Shown here: positions 10,501 to 23,718 of the stretch, piece after piece | How positions within the stretch are numbered: the stretch's first letter is position 1 | Layout: each line of letters opens with the position of its first letter | Made by a program: the position numbers and the translations under genes | Notes under the pieces: generated by a model | Database searches by the model: none | Told to the model about the DNA's origin: nothing | Seen by the model: only the letters and a program-made list of their open reading frames with translations | NCBI GenBank assembly: GCA_025531455.1 | Contig: JAMYHL010000025.1 | Span: 124,001-188,000, forward strand | Reading direction: 5' to 3' | From: Apiotrichum sp. Y4204 | Taxonomy: Eukaryota > Basidiomycota > Tremellomycetes > Trichosporonales > Trichosporonaceae | DNA: 64,000 nt

Positions 10501-12242
10501 CTTTTCCCAACAACAAAGGCCGGAGTACGTGGCTTGGGCGATTATGGTTAGGGTATGGGGGTTGTAGACGCGGTACGAGTGCGAAAACGGGTGGTGTAAA
10601 CGAGGCGCGGTGGCGGGGAACGGTGGCTCGATTAGTGGTGTGAGTCGTGCTGTTGCCGCTTTAGAGTGCGGCAAACAGAACGCAACGATTATAGCGGTTG
10701 TATGTCAATGGCGGTGGTTCTGATGAGAACGGAGAACGTAGAATAAAGGTCGGTTCTTGGTCACACGGAAACGCTGGTTCGGATCTAGTAGCGGAGAAAG
10801 AAGAAGGACGTCGTGGAGGAGCGCAATGCTCAACTCTCGCGGCAGAGAGGCGTAACCGTGACGGGTAGAGAGGAAGAGTACGGTTGCAGTCGCGAGGCGG
10901 TATAGTCGGAACGAAAGGTAGCGAGTTCTATGCTACGGTGCGCTGGGGCAGATACCGATCCAACCTGACAAAGAGTAAACAGTCAGGATGGTTTTCGGTC
11001 GACGAAGAGACGGGTCGACGTTTTAAAGGGAGAGAATGGATCGGGGACCGGGTTGAAGTGGCGTGAGCCGTGGCCGTGGAGATCGTGGGGATGGGGAGGG
11101 GGGTTGGGTGGATGGAGGATGGGGGTAGATCACCGAGAAACACTGTTTGTGTCGCTTGGACGCGGGCGATGATGCGTGCTCGATGGTATTATCGATGCAG
11201 GGCGCGCGCGCGTGTGTGTAGATCGTGTGGACAGCAAGAGTGTGCTCACACGGTTGAATTCCACACACAAATCAAGTGCACAGAGAGCGTTCTCGCTAGG
11301 GGCCGAGGCCGGAGACCGATTGGGGTGGCTTGGTGCGCGTGCTTGGGATGTCTTCCAACACGGTCCGTTGAGAGTGCACTGACAAGCTCGTTCTCAGCAA
11401 GGAGAGCAGGGCAGGTGTATGCACAGTCAGCAGAGAGGAAGAAAAGAGCGACACTCGCGACCAAAAGGAGGGAAGGGAGGGTTCTTGACTCCAACCGTTG
11501 ACGGAGCGAGCAGGACAGAGACAGAGAGTCAGAGACCACGTCGAACTAGGACGAGTGAGTCAGCCGATCCGCTGTGACGCGCTGCGCCCGCGTCTGTGGA
11601 GAGAAGAGAAGAGAAAGAGGGCAGAAGCGCGCGCTTTTCCTGATGACGAAAAAGTGCGTCGAATCTGTTGACCTCGGTGAGAAGGTGAGAGGTGGAGAAA
11701 AGAGAAGTGGTGATGAGCCCACGGTTATGCACAGCGAGCGACCCGCCGACAGCCAGCGGCGCGTTTGTTTCTGCAGCATTCTGCAAATAATCCTTCAGCT
11801 TCTGCCACCGCTCTCTCTCCTCTGCCGCACTGCTCTGCCAGCCAGCCAAGGTGCGCTCTTTTTTTTTTCAAGTTGGTGATGCACACCACGCAGCGCAAAT
11901 CAATTGGATCCTTGCCCCGGGCCTCGGTTGTGGTGCGCTACGTACTCTACCAGCGTGGATCCACAACTGACCAGCATTTCTAGCCTGTGGGGCCAGAGGC
12001 GCAGGGCGCAAGGGGGAGGGCGCAAGGACGCCAAAGGGGTAAAAAGGGGCCACCGGGCACCAAGCCCCTGCGCCCACAGCATATATTCTGAATCTAGGAT
12101 TAAGGCTGCCCGCTTTTCCCTCCCCCTGCCCTGGCTGGGTGGCAAAACGCGTTTGAGCACATTACTAATAAAAGAAATAAAAAAATCTTTGATAATATAG
12201 GGTGGAGGCGCGTTGTTTGTCTCCAGCCATAGTCGCGTCCAT

Positions 12243-12275
12243 ACCAGCCTATTACCAGCCTATTGCCAGCCCATT
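12243..12275. repeat. tandem repeat, 11-nt unit x3
   Basis: Three consecutive copies of accagcctatt; the third has two changes (gccagcccatt). It lies in the AT-richer part of the SEC16 upstream region. Confidence 0.85.
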
Positions 12276-12568
12276 ACAATTCTTAACAGATAGAAGTATT
12301 TAGCCCCCGTCTGATTTAAATGGGTTTAAGAACCTCATGCGTTTCCCCGTGCATGTGGCACTTTTGCAGAAGCTAGAAGCTAGAAGGCGACCTTGGCAAC
12401 ACTCCACCCCCAAGCCTTCCAGCTTCCAGACTACAAGCAGTCATTACCCCTGATGCTAATCCGCTGATCCCGCCAATCCAGTCCTTTTTTCATTAACCCC
12501 CGGCTTGATCGCGTTTGATCAACGGAACATGGTATCAGCGAAGCGTAATCGATCTGCACACACGGTTG

Positions 12569-12595
12569 TATAGATCGTATAGATCGATTAGATCG
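12569..12595. repeat. tandem repeat, 9-nt unit x3
   Basis: Two exact copies of tatagatcg followed by attagatcg, about 570 nt upstream of the SEC16 start. Confidence 0.85.
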
Positions 12596-13164
12596 TGTGT
12601 CCTTGTAGCATTACTAACCCCGGTGTTAATGCGCGAATCTGCATACTTGATCTGGTGATGTGCTGCACTGCACCGGTCATCGGCCCCACGCAGTCCGCTC
12701 GCCAGCGCACCAGCGCCGCCATGGCACGAGAGCTGGTAGAGCTGTTACGCTGGTGGGAGCGTGTTAGCCGATCTGTGTGCGCGTGTGCATGTGTGCAAGC
12801 ATGCAAGTGCCGCTCATTGCCTGGCAGCTGGCTGGCGGTGGACCACCCTGGCCCCGCTGGAATGCCTCCACTCGATCCACTCGGTACCTGGTTGGGTGGA
12901 GTCGCGCCCCCCAGAGACCAAGTGGTGATGACATGACGGAACGTGTCCACCACTCCTTGGCCCCGGGTGAACCGCTCCTCTGGCGCTCCTCTGGCCTCTG
13001 GCCTCTGGCCGTCTCCGCCGCGCGACCAACCCTCGGCCACGGCCACCACCATCCTATGTCATTGACCCCATTGTGACATTGCTGCTCGCCGCCGCTCCTT
13101 TGCTTCCACATACCCACTCTCTCTCGCAGGGTATCACCCCCCACACCCACCACCCCACACGGCC

Positions 13165-16100
13165 ATGAGCGAGCCCCCACTACCAGCAGCAGCGGGCACG
13201 GTCGCCGACAAGGTCGCGGACCCAGTTCCCGCACCTCCGCCGGCCTCCAGTGCCGCAAAGAAGAAGAAGAAGAAGAAAAAGAAGAGCGTCACAGCAGGTG
13301 CAGGTGTCGCAGACGTGCCCGAGACCGACACGCCAGACACACTCGGAGACACGCCCGGTGACACGCCGGCGGACACACCGGCGGACACGCCAGCTGGGTC
13401 GCCCCAGATCGCGCCCGCCAGTCTCGACACTCAGGACGTCCCCCCGAGCGAGAAGCCGCCGACCCCGATCGCGTCGCCTGTCCCGCAACGTCTGGAGCGG
13501 GCTGACTTCTCGACCTCGGCGCCCGCCCCAACCTCGCTCGCTGAAGACGCTTTCTCCACACAGCCCGTGCAGTCCGCATATCCTCCCGGTGAGCCCGAGG
13601 AGGAGCAGCCCGACTTTGGCGCACACTCTTCCCCGTCCGACGCCGTGCACCAGCCTGTACCTGGCATTCCCGCCCCGATGCCGCCGCACGCCTCATCCCT
13701 ATTCGCAGACGACGCGGAGGGCGCCGCATTCGAGTTCAGCACCGACCCCGTGCACGAATGGGAGGTGCCCGACCCGGCTGACCCGACGCATGAGGCCGCG
13801 TACCAGTCTACCAGTCTGCGCGCCGGGCCTGACGAGACGGTGTTCAATGCCCCGGCGCCGATTGAGGAGGGCGACTTTGAGAGCGGCGCGTTTGACAGTG
13901 TGCAGTCGCTTGATATTGCGATGGACAAGGCGGGGGAAGAGCACAGCGCGCAAGCGATCATCGACACCACGCAACGTGTTTGTGCCGCCAGTCACCCACC
14001 GGCAATGGTCCCGGAGCACAAGGCCACAATCAAGGACGATGACAAGGCTCAGGACAAGGACGCCGGGTCGTCTCTTACAGTTGAGGATGTGGCCCAGAAC
14101 AACGCAGGAAACGGACTTGACGCCGGGTCGAACGATGTCGTGTCGTCTCATCACGCTGCCTCTTTATTCACAGACGAGGCGGAGGCGATCGCGTTTGACG
14201 CTCCCACGGGCGAGCAGTTCCTCGAGGGCGAGGGTCGTCCCGATGACGTCCCGCCGTTGCCCAAGCCGATGTCGCACACTGCCGCCGCTCTGTTTGCCGA
14301 TGAGGCCGAGAGTGAAGCGTTCGACATTGGTCTGGGCGACATTGAGCCCGAGCAGAGCGCGCAAAGCGACCGTTCGCGTGTTCCTCCAGCATCTCATTCT
14401 GAAACTGCGCCCGCCAAGCCCAGTGCACAAGCGCCAACGGCTCAGGCCCTATTCGCCGACGACGACGACTCTGGCGCCTTTGACATTCCCTCGCAGGCTG
14501 ATCAGACCACACCTCCTGCATCTGCTCCATCCGCCCAACCGACCACCGCCCCACCCATGAATGCCGCAGCCCTCTTTGACGACGACGAGAACGACGCTTT
14601 CGACATTGGCGCTGAGCCCGAGCGCGAGGCAGACCAGCCGGCACCAACATCTCCAGCCGCGAGCCGGGCGCCTGCTCCCGCCGCGAAGGAGAGGTCTGCC
14701 ATGAGCCTGTTCAGCAGCGACTTTCTCGTGGACACACAGCACGACGACTTTGACCTAGGCCGCGACGACCAGGCGCCCAAGTCGCCGCCCCTCCCTTCGC
14801 CAGGAGTTCCCGCCGCTGAGCCCACCGAGCCTTTCGACTTTGAGGTCCCGGAAGGCTGGTACGACGAAGCAGGCAACTTCAACTGGTACACACCCGAGGA
14901 GAAGGAGGCCGTCCGCCAGACGATGCTCAGCGATCCGGCGTACGGCGTCACGGGCGAGTCGCACAGTTCGGAGAACGATAAGCGCCGTTACCCCGAGTCA
15001 GACTATACCGCACAGAAGTCTGCTCCGGCTGCGAATCCATATGCGCCACCGGCTGCTGATCCATACGCGCCCGCACCCGTCGCCGCCGCCCCTTATGCTC
15101 CGCCAGCGAGCTCATACACCCCGGCGGCGAACGCATACGCTCCGGCCACCAGCGCGTACAGCTCCTACGCGCCGCCGTCGAACCCGTATGCCCCGACTTC
15201 TGCGCCATCCAACCCGTACGCACCTACTTCCACACCAGCGGCCAACCCATATGCACCGGCGGCACCCCAGGCGAACCCGTATGCCCCTGCGCAGGGCTAC
15301 TCTGCCTACCAGCCAGCAGTCGCTCCGCAGCCGGCGACCTCGTTCGTCCCTCCGCCCCCGCAGCCGTTTGGCGGGGCATCAGCTTACACTCCTGCTGTAG
15401 GTTACGGTGCTACCCCAGGTCCATACGATGCGTACGCGCCGTCGGGGGCCACCGGCTACGGCGCCGGTCCGTCGGCTCCGGCGTCGCCAAAGGCCAAAAA
15501 GTCCGAGCCGCCGAAGCGCATGAAGGCGACGGCGTACGACGCGCCGTTCCTCAACCGCCTCCCAAAGTCGCGGGCTACCTCGTACACCCAGGCGCCCGTG
15601 TCGCCCGCCCAGTCGTTCATGTCGCTCGACACGCCGCCCGTCCCCCCTCTCCCCGGCCACGCTGCGACACCGTCAGCGCCTCCCCCCGGCCCGCCGAAGC
15701 GGTCAAAGACCTCGGAGCGCGTACCGTCCGCCGGCCAATCTCCAGCGAGCCCGCCCCGAGCCCACACCACCGCGCCTGGTGGCGAGTCATACGCACCGAC
15801 CAACGCGTACGATCCCGCCCAGGCTCCACCGCACTCCGCCAGCTCCAGCGCCGCAGGGTACGGCTACTCGGCCCCATCAGACCCATACGCGCCGCGCACA
15901 TCCTCGCCGATGCCGATGCCGATGCCGCCAAAGCGTCCCGCGACGGCCTCGTCGACGCACCCGCCGAAGCCAACGGCATTCGACCCGCCGATTCGCCAGA
16001 CCTCCTCGCGCCCGCCATCACGCCACGCCTCGCGGCCCGACTTTGCCTCCCCGCCGAAACTCGACGGCGGGCTGCCCCCCGTGCCCCCCATCCCGGCTCA

Positions 16101-19100
16101 ATTCAGCGCGCCTCCAACTCCGGCAGAGAACACCCCGCCCAAGGCATTCTCGCCTCCGCCGCCAAAGGCATTCTCCCCGCCTCCCGCCCCCTCAAAGGCC
16201 GCTCCCCCTCCAGGCCCACCCAGGCGGTCCAGCACGCAGACGCAAGAAGCGTCCCCGCACCCACCTCCCAAAGCCTTTAGCCCCCCGCCAAAGGCAACGC
16301 CTACGAGCCCTCCGCAAGCGCCGTCGCACACCGCGTCTTACCCTCCGAAGGCTGCGGCCGAGCCGCCACGCACTGCGTCCACCTCGCCGCGCGCACGCAC
16401 GCCCGGCGCGCCGCCCCGCGTCTCCTCCCCCCTCCGCCACGGGGTCACGAGCGTGTCCCTCGCCCAGGCCGCCATATCACTCGACAGCCCGGAGTCGAAG
16501 CACGAGGACCCCGAGGCATTCGACCCCGAGGCATTTGACCCCGAGGCTATGGACTCGGAGGACTGGACGCCGAAGTCGCCCGCCAAGGAGCCGGCCGTTC
16601 CCGAACCCGAGCATGAGCCCGAGTCGGGAGGTTACGAGCCGGCGCCGTATGTTCCCTCCGTGAGCAAGGACGACCACGGACACGGAGGATACGAGCCCGA
16701 GCCGCATGCCCCTGCCAAGACCGAGGGTTCGGGCTACGAGCCGACGCCGTATGCACAGTCGAGGGAGACGTCTGGGTACGAGCCCGCGCCGTATGCACCT
16801 CCGAAGGAGTCCTCCAGCTACGAGCCTACGCCGTATGCACCGCCGCCGCAGGAGCCGTCTGGGTATAAGCCTACGCCGTATGCCCCCCCTCCGCAGAAGG
16901 AGTCGGCGGGCTACGAGCCCGCGCCCTTCGCACCTCCATCTGCCAAGTCGACAGGGTACGAGCCGACGCCGTACTCGCCCCCGAAAGCCCCCGCCGCGGA
17001 CCCGTACGCGCCCTCGACGTCGCCAAAGACCGAGTATAACCTGTACGCGCCTGCCCCGGCCGCTCCCTCGGCATCCGAGTACAACCCCTACGCCCCCAAG
17101 CCGGCCTCTGCAGAGCCCTCTTCCGCGTACAGCCCGTGGTCGGGTGGGCACACCCAGTCTTCACCAAAGGCAGAGTACAACCCCTACAGCCCCCCCAGTC
17201 AGCAGCAATCGGTGCCTTCCGATCCGTACGCACCCCGCACATCTGGCGACTACTCGCGCGCCTCGTTCGACAGCAAGACGCACGACCGCAAGTCCAGTAC
17301 GGCGAGCGGATACCAGCCGTACCAGCCCCCTGCGCAGGAGTACAACCCCTATGCCCCCGCGCCGGCCGAGTACAACCCCTATGCGCCGGCCCCGAACCAG
17401 TCGCCCCAGGCTCCTGCCACTTCGGTTATGGGCCAGCCCCGTCATCCCAGCTTCGGCAGTGCGGCACCATATGGTGCCACCAAGCCGCAGGACGGATTCT
17501 ATGCGCCAACAGACATGTACGCTGCTGGTGCCCGCGCGGTCTCGCCCCCGCAGGACTCTGGCTCTGGGCAGTACTTCCAGAACATGCACCTGGATCCTAC
17601 GTACGTCCCCCAGCAGGTCCTCGAACAGCGTCCTGTCTCTGAGGACCCTCTTGGGCGGTGCTCCACCGCGGCGCGGAACGTTCCCTTGGCGACCTTTGGC
17701 TTTGGCGGAACCTTGATCGTCGGTTTCCCGGGTACGGCGAATGACTCGGCCGAGACCCCGACATACGGCTACGGCTCGTACCGCGGGCAGCTGAGCATCC
17801 GGCCGGTCGCGGAGGTTGTCGAGTCGAGCGCGCTGAGCGCAAACGAAAAGCCCTTCCCCGGCCCGCTCATCTTCAACCCTGTGCTCCCGAAGGGCGCCGC
17901 CGGGGAGAAGAAGCGCCGCGAGGCGGTCCTCGCGTACCTCGCGGACCGTGCCAGCGAGATTGAGCGCGGCCTGCCGTATCTCAAGTCGTCAGCTTCGCGT
18001 GCCAGGCGCGAAGAGGAGGCCAAGCTCGCGACTGTGCGCATCCTTACGGCACTCATCGAGGGCGACGGCCGGCTGTTCGGCTCGCCCAAGGCCGAGGACG
18101 CGGTGCGCACCGCACTCCAGCCGCCAGCGTCAAACCCCACCGTCGCGCCGATGGTGAACGGACTTGGAGTTGCCACGGCGTCGGGCGTACGCGCGACCGA
18201 TGCCCAGCTCAAGCAGCTCTCCACCATGATCATGGCGGGCGACAAGCGCGAAGCAGCGCAGTATGCCGCGCAGGCCGGCCTGTGGTCCCATGCGCTCGTG
18301 ATTTCGTCTTCGGTGGACCCCGAGTTCTGGCGCGACATCGTGAGCCGCTTCGCGCTCACCGAACTCGCCGAGAGCCCGCAGACCGCGAGTCTCAAGGCGG
18401 CGTACACCGTGTACGCGGGTCTTACGCCGGCCAACGTCGAGGGCTTGTTCACCGCCGCTCACATCACTGAGGACCCGACCGCGGACCAGTGGCGCGAGGT
18501 CATCGCCGCGGTCGTGTTCAACGGCAAGCCGACGGACCTCATCTGCCTCGACGACCTTGGTGCGCGGTTCAAGAAGGCTGGCTTGCATTATGTTGCCCAT
18601 GTCTGGTGAGTATAGCGGGTCTTCCAGTAGCTGACTCTAGTGCACTACTCTCGCCCAACTCTGCGTTCAGCGACCTCTCGCCTGCGGCTGCCGAGCGTCC
18701 TGTGCCGTTGATCGAGAATGCGGCAGACGAGGATGCGCTCATCTTCGCCGAGATCGCAGAGTACGCGCGCACGCTGGTGCCCACCCCCAAGGGCGCCGAG
18801 GCTCCGTTCCCTGCAATGGCGCAGCTGCTGCCCTACAAGCTGCAGCGCGCATGGCGTGCTGTCGAGCTGGGCGACGTGGAGCAGGCCAAGGCGTACTGCG
18901 AGGCTATTGAAACTGCATCTGAAATCCGCGACAAGGGGGGCAAGACCCGAGTCCTGCGCCTGGCTCCCCACCTGGCAGCCAGCGTCGACGACCTTCTCGA
19001 CCGCCTTACCGGCGAGCCGTCCCCTGCGTCCTCCAAGGACGGGCGCTCCGTGCGCAAGGCCAAGTCATCAGCCACGCTCGGCTCGTGGATCGAGGGCCAT

Positions 19101-20323
19101 CTGACAAAGTTCATCGCGGGCGAGGAAGACGGCGACCGCCGCCCGACCGGCCTGACGGTGAAGAAGGATGCGTCTGTCGGGCCATTCTCGCACTTTAGCG
19201 CCATCTCCGCGTCGCCCGCGCCGAGCCACCACTCGTCGCAACACACCGTCTCTACTAGCGACCTGCACGCGCCGCCGTCCGCTAGCTCCAAGGAGCCCCC
19301 GACATCGTTCTCCTCCACCAGTTATAGCGGCGGCAGCGGATACCAGCTGTGGGGCGACGACGCGTCGACGGATAACGAAGCGACGCCGCACGTGAAACCC
19401 GTGTCGACGGTGCCGACGCTGTCGGCCGACGACGACAGCGGGTTCATCAACCCGATGGGTACCATGGGCTTTGGCGGGTTTGGAACCTCGCCGTCCCCTG
19501 GCGCCGGCACCGACTACTCGCCAGGGGACTACAAGCCAGCGGCGAATGACGCGATGGACGACGACGAGGACCTCGGCTTTGGGAATGCGTCGCTCTCCCG
19601 CAGCCGCACGCCCAAGGTCGCTGACGACAAGAAGGGCAAGGGCAAGCACGACGACTACGCGCCACCCAAGGAGGAGAAGAAGCCAGAGCCCAAAAAGGAG
19701 GAGGCAAAGGCGCCTGCCAAGAGTGAGTAACTAGTGATAGGCTTTACATTGCGATACAGCACTAACTTGCAGCCGAGTCCAAGGGCTCGTGGCTTGGCAA
19801 GTTGTGGGGCGGCAAGAAGGAGAGCCAGGAGCTCGGAAGCGGGTACACCAAGGCGAACCTCGGCGAGGAGATGTCGCTCGTGTACGACCCCGTCGCGAAG
19901 CGCTACGTCCCGAAGGGCCAGGTCGGCCAGGCGCCCCCGCCTGCCGCCGCGCCTCCGCCGCCACGCGCCGCGACCGCCTCCCCCGCAACCGCCGCGCGGG
20001 GTACGCCGCCCGCCGCGCGCGCGAACACCACCACGCCGAGCGTGCCCCCTGTTCCGCCACTCCCGTCCGGTCTCGGCCGCCCGCCGGCAGGTCTCACTCC
20101 GACCCCGCCGACAGGCACGCCGAAACCCCCGTCCGCGCCTCCGTCTGGCGGCCCGCCGCGCCCGGCAGGAACTCCTGCTGGTGGCCCGCCGTCTGGTCTC
20201 CCCCGCGGGAGCGCGACGCCGTCGCTTGACGACCTCCTCTCGCGCCCGTCGTCTGGCCGGCCCGCGTCCGCCGCTGCTAAGAAGAAGCGCGCGGCCAACA
20301 AGTATGTCGACGTGTTCCAGTAA
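13165..20323 (+). CDS. SEC16: COPII coat assembly scaffold Sec16
   Basis: Organises ER exit sites and recruits COPII coat proteins at the ER membrane. Three exons (13165-18605, 18641-19722, 19773-20323) join in phase to 2357 aa, in the size range of fungal Sec16. A ten-lysine run lies near residues 31-41. Then come six acidic repeats of the form (A/S)LFxDxxExxAFD (nt 13687-14757), followed by the block GWYDEAGNFNWYTPEEKEAV found in fungal Sec16. Two long zones of NPYAP-like repeats (about nt 15025-15300 and 16630-17400) flank Pro-rich linkers. The central conserved alpha-solenoid domain starts near residue 1540 (LSIRPVAEVV) and runs across the first intron (AHVC/ALLSPNSAF); this is the Sec13-binding region in the family. 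The third exon has the C-terminal signature GSWLGKLWGGKKE...LGEEMSLVYDPVAKRYVPK. Both introns are 35-50 nt with CTGAC or CTAAC branch points. Confidence 0.96.
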
Positions 20324-20799
20324 CTGCACCAGTGCTGTAGTAGCCATCCGTCGTCTAGTCCAAGCCATCCAAAGTATTCATTCCGTTCATGTCTTCATGC
20401 CATTCCCGACTCATCCTTGCCATTGTAGGACAAATGCATAGGCTGTGTGCAGATGAGTGTTGTGCGTAACAGTGTACGGCTTGGAGTGCCTCGTTCCCGT
20501 CATGACGTCGCAGTGGAGCCGATGTGACGTCAACGACTGGGAGGTGAGAGACCGTGGCAATGTGGCACTTGCTCTTTAAATGTGGCGAACTTGATCAACG
20601 AAACTGCTTCTTGGATTGTGGAGCCCGGACTGTTCTCAGCTTTTATCCAGATGTATCCATGACATGCGGCGTGTATGCCAATGCTAATGAATCTATGACC
20701 AAATAAATTATACTGTACAACTAGCACCTGCAGGTTTATTCTAGTGTCCTGACGGACTTATCTAAGCAGGGGGAAAACAATGATCCCTACTGCCTAATT
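20324..20799. other. 3' intergenic between convergent genes
   Basis: About 475 nt between the stops of SEC16 and the sulfate permease. The sequence is richer in A/T, fitting two 3' untranslated regions. No gene seen. Confidence 0.6.
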
Positions 20800-23448
20800 C
20801 TAATTCTCGGGCGGGAGATCGAGCGAGTGCAGCGCGTCGGCGATATCAATGTGGAAGAAGGGCGTCGCGCGATCGAGGAGGGTCAAACTGCTGCGGCTGC
20901 TCGTGTTGGACGACACGGTGCGCCCGACCTCGTCCGTGCGGTGGTGCCCGCCGCCCTTGACCACATGGTACGTCGGCGAGGGGATACCCAGCTCGTCCTC
21001 CTTCTCCGCGACGCCATCAATGGACTGCGTCCGGCTACTCCCGGGCTTGGAGCCACTCTCGCCGCGGTCCTCCATGACCTCAATAACGGAGACTGCGCCC
21101 GCCTCGACATCGCCCCGCGCGACGACCCGCGGACTGGGCACAGCAGTGTTGCTCGGGTCCGCGTCCCCGCCGACGCCGTACGGGCGCACGACGGGCGCGA
21201 CATCCGGCGCGTGTCCGTGCGGCCCGTGGCCCTTGCCAAACCCGCCGGCAATCAGCGCGCGCCGGATCCACGGCGACAGAATCCCCGTAAAGTGGAACTC
21301 TACATGCGTGTCCGCCCACTTCTCCACCTCCTTGCGCGCGTCAATGAGGTTTTGCACGCCCGTCGTGTCTATATTCGCGACGGCCGAAAAGTCGAGAATC
21401 ACCGCCCGCAGGAGCGGGAGGTGGGCGGCGGCGGCGTCGGCCGCTGCCTCGTCGCCCTTTTTCGGTCCCGGGTCGTTCCAGGGCCGCTCGCCTGCCGAGA
21501 TTTGCGAGTAGTCTTTTCCCCGGCGTGTGTGTTCTTTGGCGTAGCCGACGAGCCGGTCGTTGATGTACGACGCGTTCGGGTACAGGAACGACTCTTCGAA
21601 GCGGTAGATGATGACGCCGGGGGGCGGGGCCTCGACGGGGACGTCGCGGTTGGTGACGCCGCCTGCGCCTGCGAGCGGGACGTATACGTCGCGGACGGAG
21701 GACTCGGGGTCGCCTTCACTGCGGATGCGGACGCGGCCGAGGAAGTGGCCCTTGGGGCGGGCGATGCGGAAGAGGAGGAGAACGGCCGAGCACACGAGCG
21801 ACCAGTAGATGCCCGACTCGATGGTGTAGAAGATGGACCAGAGGACGGCGCCGACAAAGATAATGTACTCGAGGGGGGAGACGCGCCAGAAGCCGAGCGA
21901 CTGTTTCGGGGAGGCGACGAGGTCGGCGACGGCGTGGATGATGAGTGCGGCGAGGGTCGCGTTCGGGATCCAGAAGAAGGCGGGCGCGACGGCGTAGAGC
22001 GCGACAATGACGACAACTCCGGTCGGGATGCCTGCTGCCGGGGTGCGGACGCCCGACTTGGACTTGAGGGCCGAGCGGGAAAAGGAGCCGGTGGAGGGGT
22101 AGGCGCTGAAGACGGAGCCGACAGTGTTGTTCACGCCAATGGCGATGAGCTCCTGGTTCGGGTTGATCTTGTACCCGTTCAGGCGGCCAAAGGACTTTGC
22201 GATGGAGATGTGCTCGAGGAGCAGGATGATGGTCGCGACGGGGAGGTGGGGGCCGAGCGCGCCGAGGAGCTCGAGGGTGATGAGGGGCTGGCCGACGTTT
22301 CGCAGACCTGAAGGGACGTAGCCCACGAGGTTGATGACCGGGTTCTGGCGGCGGTGCACATTGAGGCGCCACGAGATGATGGTGAATATGATGATTACAA
22401 ATGCGTGGCGGAGAGCCTGCGCGAAAAAGGCAATGCGCGCATACTTGGGATACCGGGTCTGCACCCATGTGAGCCCCCACTTGATAAAGTACAGCATGGC
22501 GAGAGCCGAGACACCAAAGGCTGCGTTGAGGTTGCAGTCAGGCAGGTGCTTGAGCGTGTTGATGATGACCTTGTATGTGGCCTGCTTGGTATCGAAGAGC
22601 TTGGAGGTGCCGAGCAGTGCTGGGATCTGACCCGATGCAATGTTGAGCGCTGAACCAGTCATGAATCCCGAGACGGCTGGCTGCGGGATAAACTCGATGA
22701 TCCACCCGAGGCGGAAGAGACCTATAGCAAGAACGATAAAGCCACAAATGAACGCGAGGCAGGTTGCAATCTGGGGTGCGGTCCACTGGTCTGGATGGCT
22801 CTCCATGACCTTGTGGACAATGACGCCGGTTTCGAGGGACATGACGGCGACGGGGCCGATCGAGACATCTTTGGCCGTCGCGAACAGCGCGTACGTGAGC
22901 ACACCGATAAAGGACGAGTAGAGACCGTATTGGGCCGGCAGGTTGGCAAGTTTGGCGTAGGACAGCGATTGGGGGACGAGTACTAGACCGACGGTGATAC
23001 CGCTGTGATCACGTCAGCGAATTTCCTAGGTGTTTAGGCGCTGTGCCACTTTCGTGAAATGCAAATACTGCGCATTCAAGTGCCACACTCGCATCATCGC
23101 AACAGTCACTGGTTGCTGCGCAGCGAGGACCCAGATGCGGTGGACAGAGTGGCATATCCACCAGTGTACTCACGCAACCAGATCACCGTACAGCCATGTG
23201 AGGTTGTAGCGGGGAAGCCATTCGATGAAAGGGAAAAGGGAGCGGATATAGGTGACAACCTGGACATGTTAGTCATGAGACACAAAGACCAACGCCTCGC
23301 ATCATGAACGCACAGCAGGTCGGACATCGGTCTTGTTCTTGCCAAACCACTCGGACACTGAGATGGAGTGAGGGGCCTCGTCGTCGAACCCGGTGTACGC
23401 CTTGACCTTGGACTGGAGTTTCCGGAACGTGCCGTACTCGGGTGCCAT
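20800..23448 (-). CDS. SulP-family sulfate permease with STAS domain
   Basis: High-affinity sulfate uptake at the plasma membrane (SLC26/SulP family, Sul1/Sul2 type). Three exons (23448-23314, 23259-23174, 23002-20800) join in phase to 807 aa. The N-terminal exon carries the soluble start (MAPEYGTFRK...). The second exon ends in LPRYNLTWLYGDLVA, and the third opens with GITVGLVLVPQSLSYAKLANLPAQYG, the SulP signature. About ten to twelve membrane segments follow, including FIPQPAVSGFMTGSALNIASG and the family motif around GVNNTVGSVFSAYPSTGSFSRSA. A cytoplasmic STAS domain occupies about residues 540-690 (VILDFSAVANIDTTGVQNLID). A disordered, Ser-rich tail follows. A bHLH-type TCACGTGA site lies about 1 kb upstream, which would fit sulfur regulation, but this is only suggestive. 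Confidence 0.95.
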
Positions 23449-23704
23449 GTTGGTAGGCGGGTTGAGGACTGCTCCTCAGTGCCACTTGGGAATGGAATGA
23501 GCGTGCCGTGTGTCGATGATGCGATACTGTGCAGCGGCGAGCAAGTGGCTGTGGATTTGGATGCAGATGTGCCTAATCGGACTGCGATCGGGCGATGGAT
23601 TGTTGTCTGTCGTCTGGAATGTGGACGGCGGCGATGAGGGACAGCGATTGGGAATCGAGTGGGAGAGGGGACGTATTCGTACACTCCAGTCGGGCTCGGC
23701 GCTC

Positions 23705-23718
23705 TATAGATATATATC
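23705..23718 (-). promoter_or_regulatory. TATA-like element upstream of the sulfate permease
   Basis: The sequence tatagatatatatc contains TATATA about 260 nt upstream of the permease start codon. It is also a near palindrome (agatatatatct). The distance implies a leader of roughly 200 nt if it is used. Confidence 0.3.

Larger units (their letters stand above)
10501..13164. other. long intergenic region between divergent genes
   Basis: About 2.7 kb separating the cyclin-box gene (minus) from SEC16 (plus), so it should contain both promoters. It includes purine-rich DNA, an AT-rich island around 12160-12320 and two short tandem repeats. Open frames reach 164 codons but overlap on both strands and look random. 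Confidence 0.5.

Noticed and set aside
13250..14560. 436-codon and other long Arg/Pro-rich frames inside SEC16
   Set aside because: Shifted frames over a GC-rich repetitive gene; they break up the conserved Sec16 blocks.
20827..22311. 494-codon frame on the plus strand
   Set aside because: Exact antisense of the sulfate permease; composition (Asp/Gly/Val/Arg-rich, no motifs) is that of a GC-rich shadow frame.
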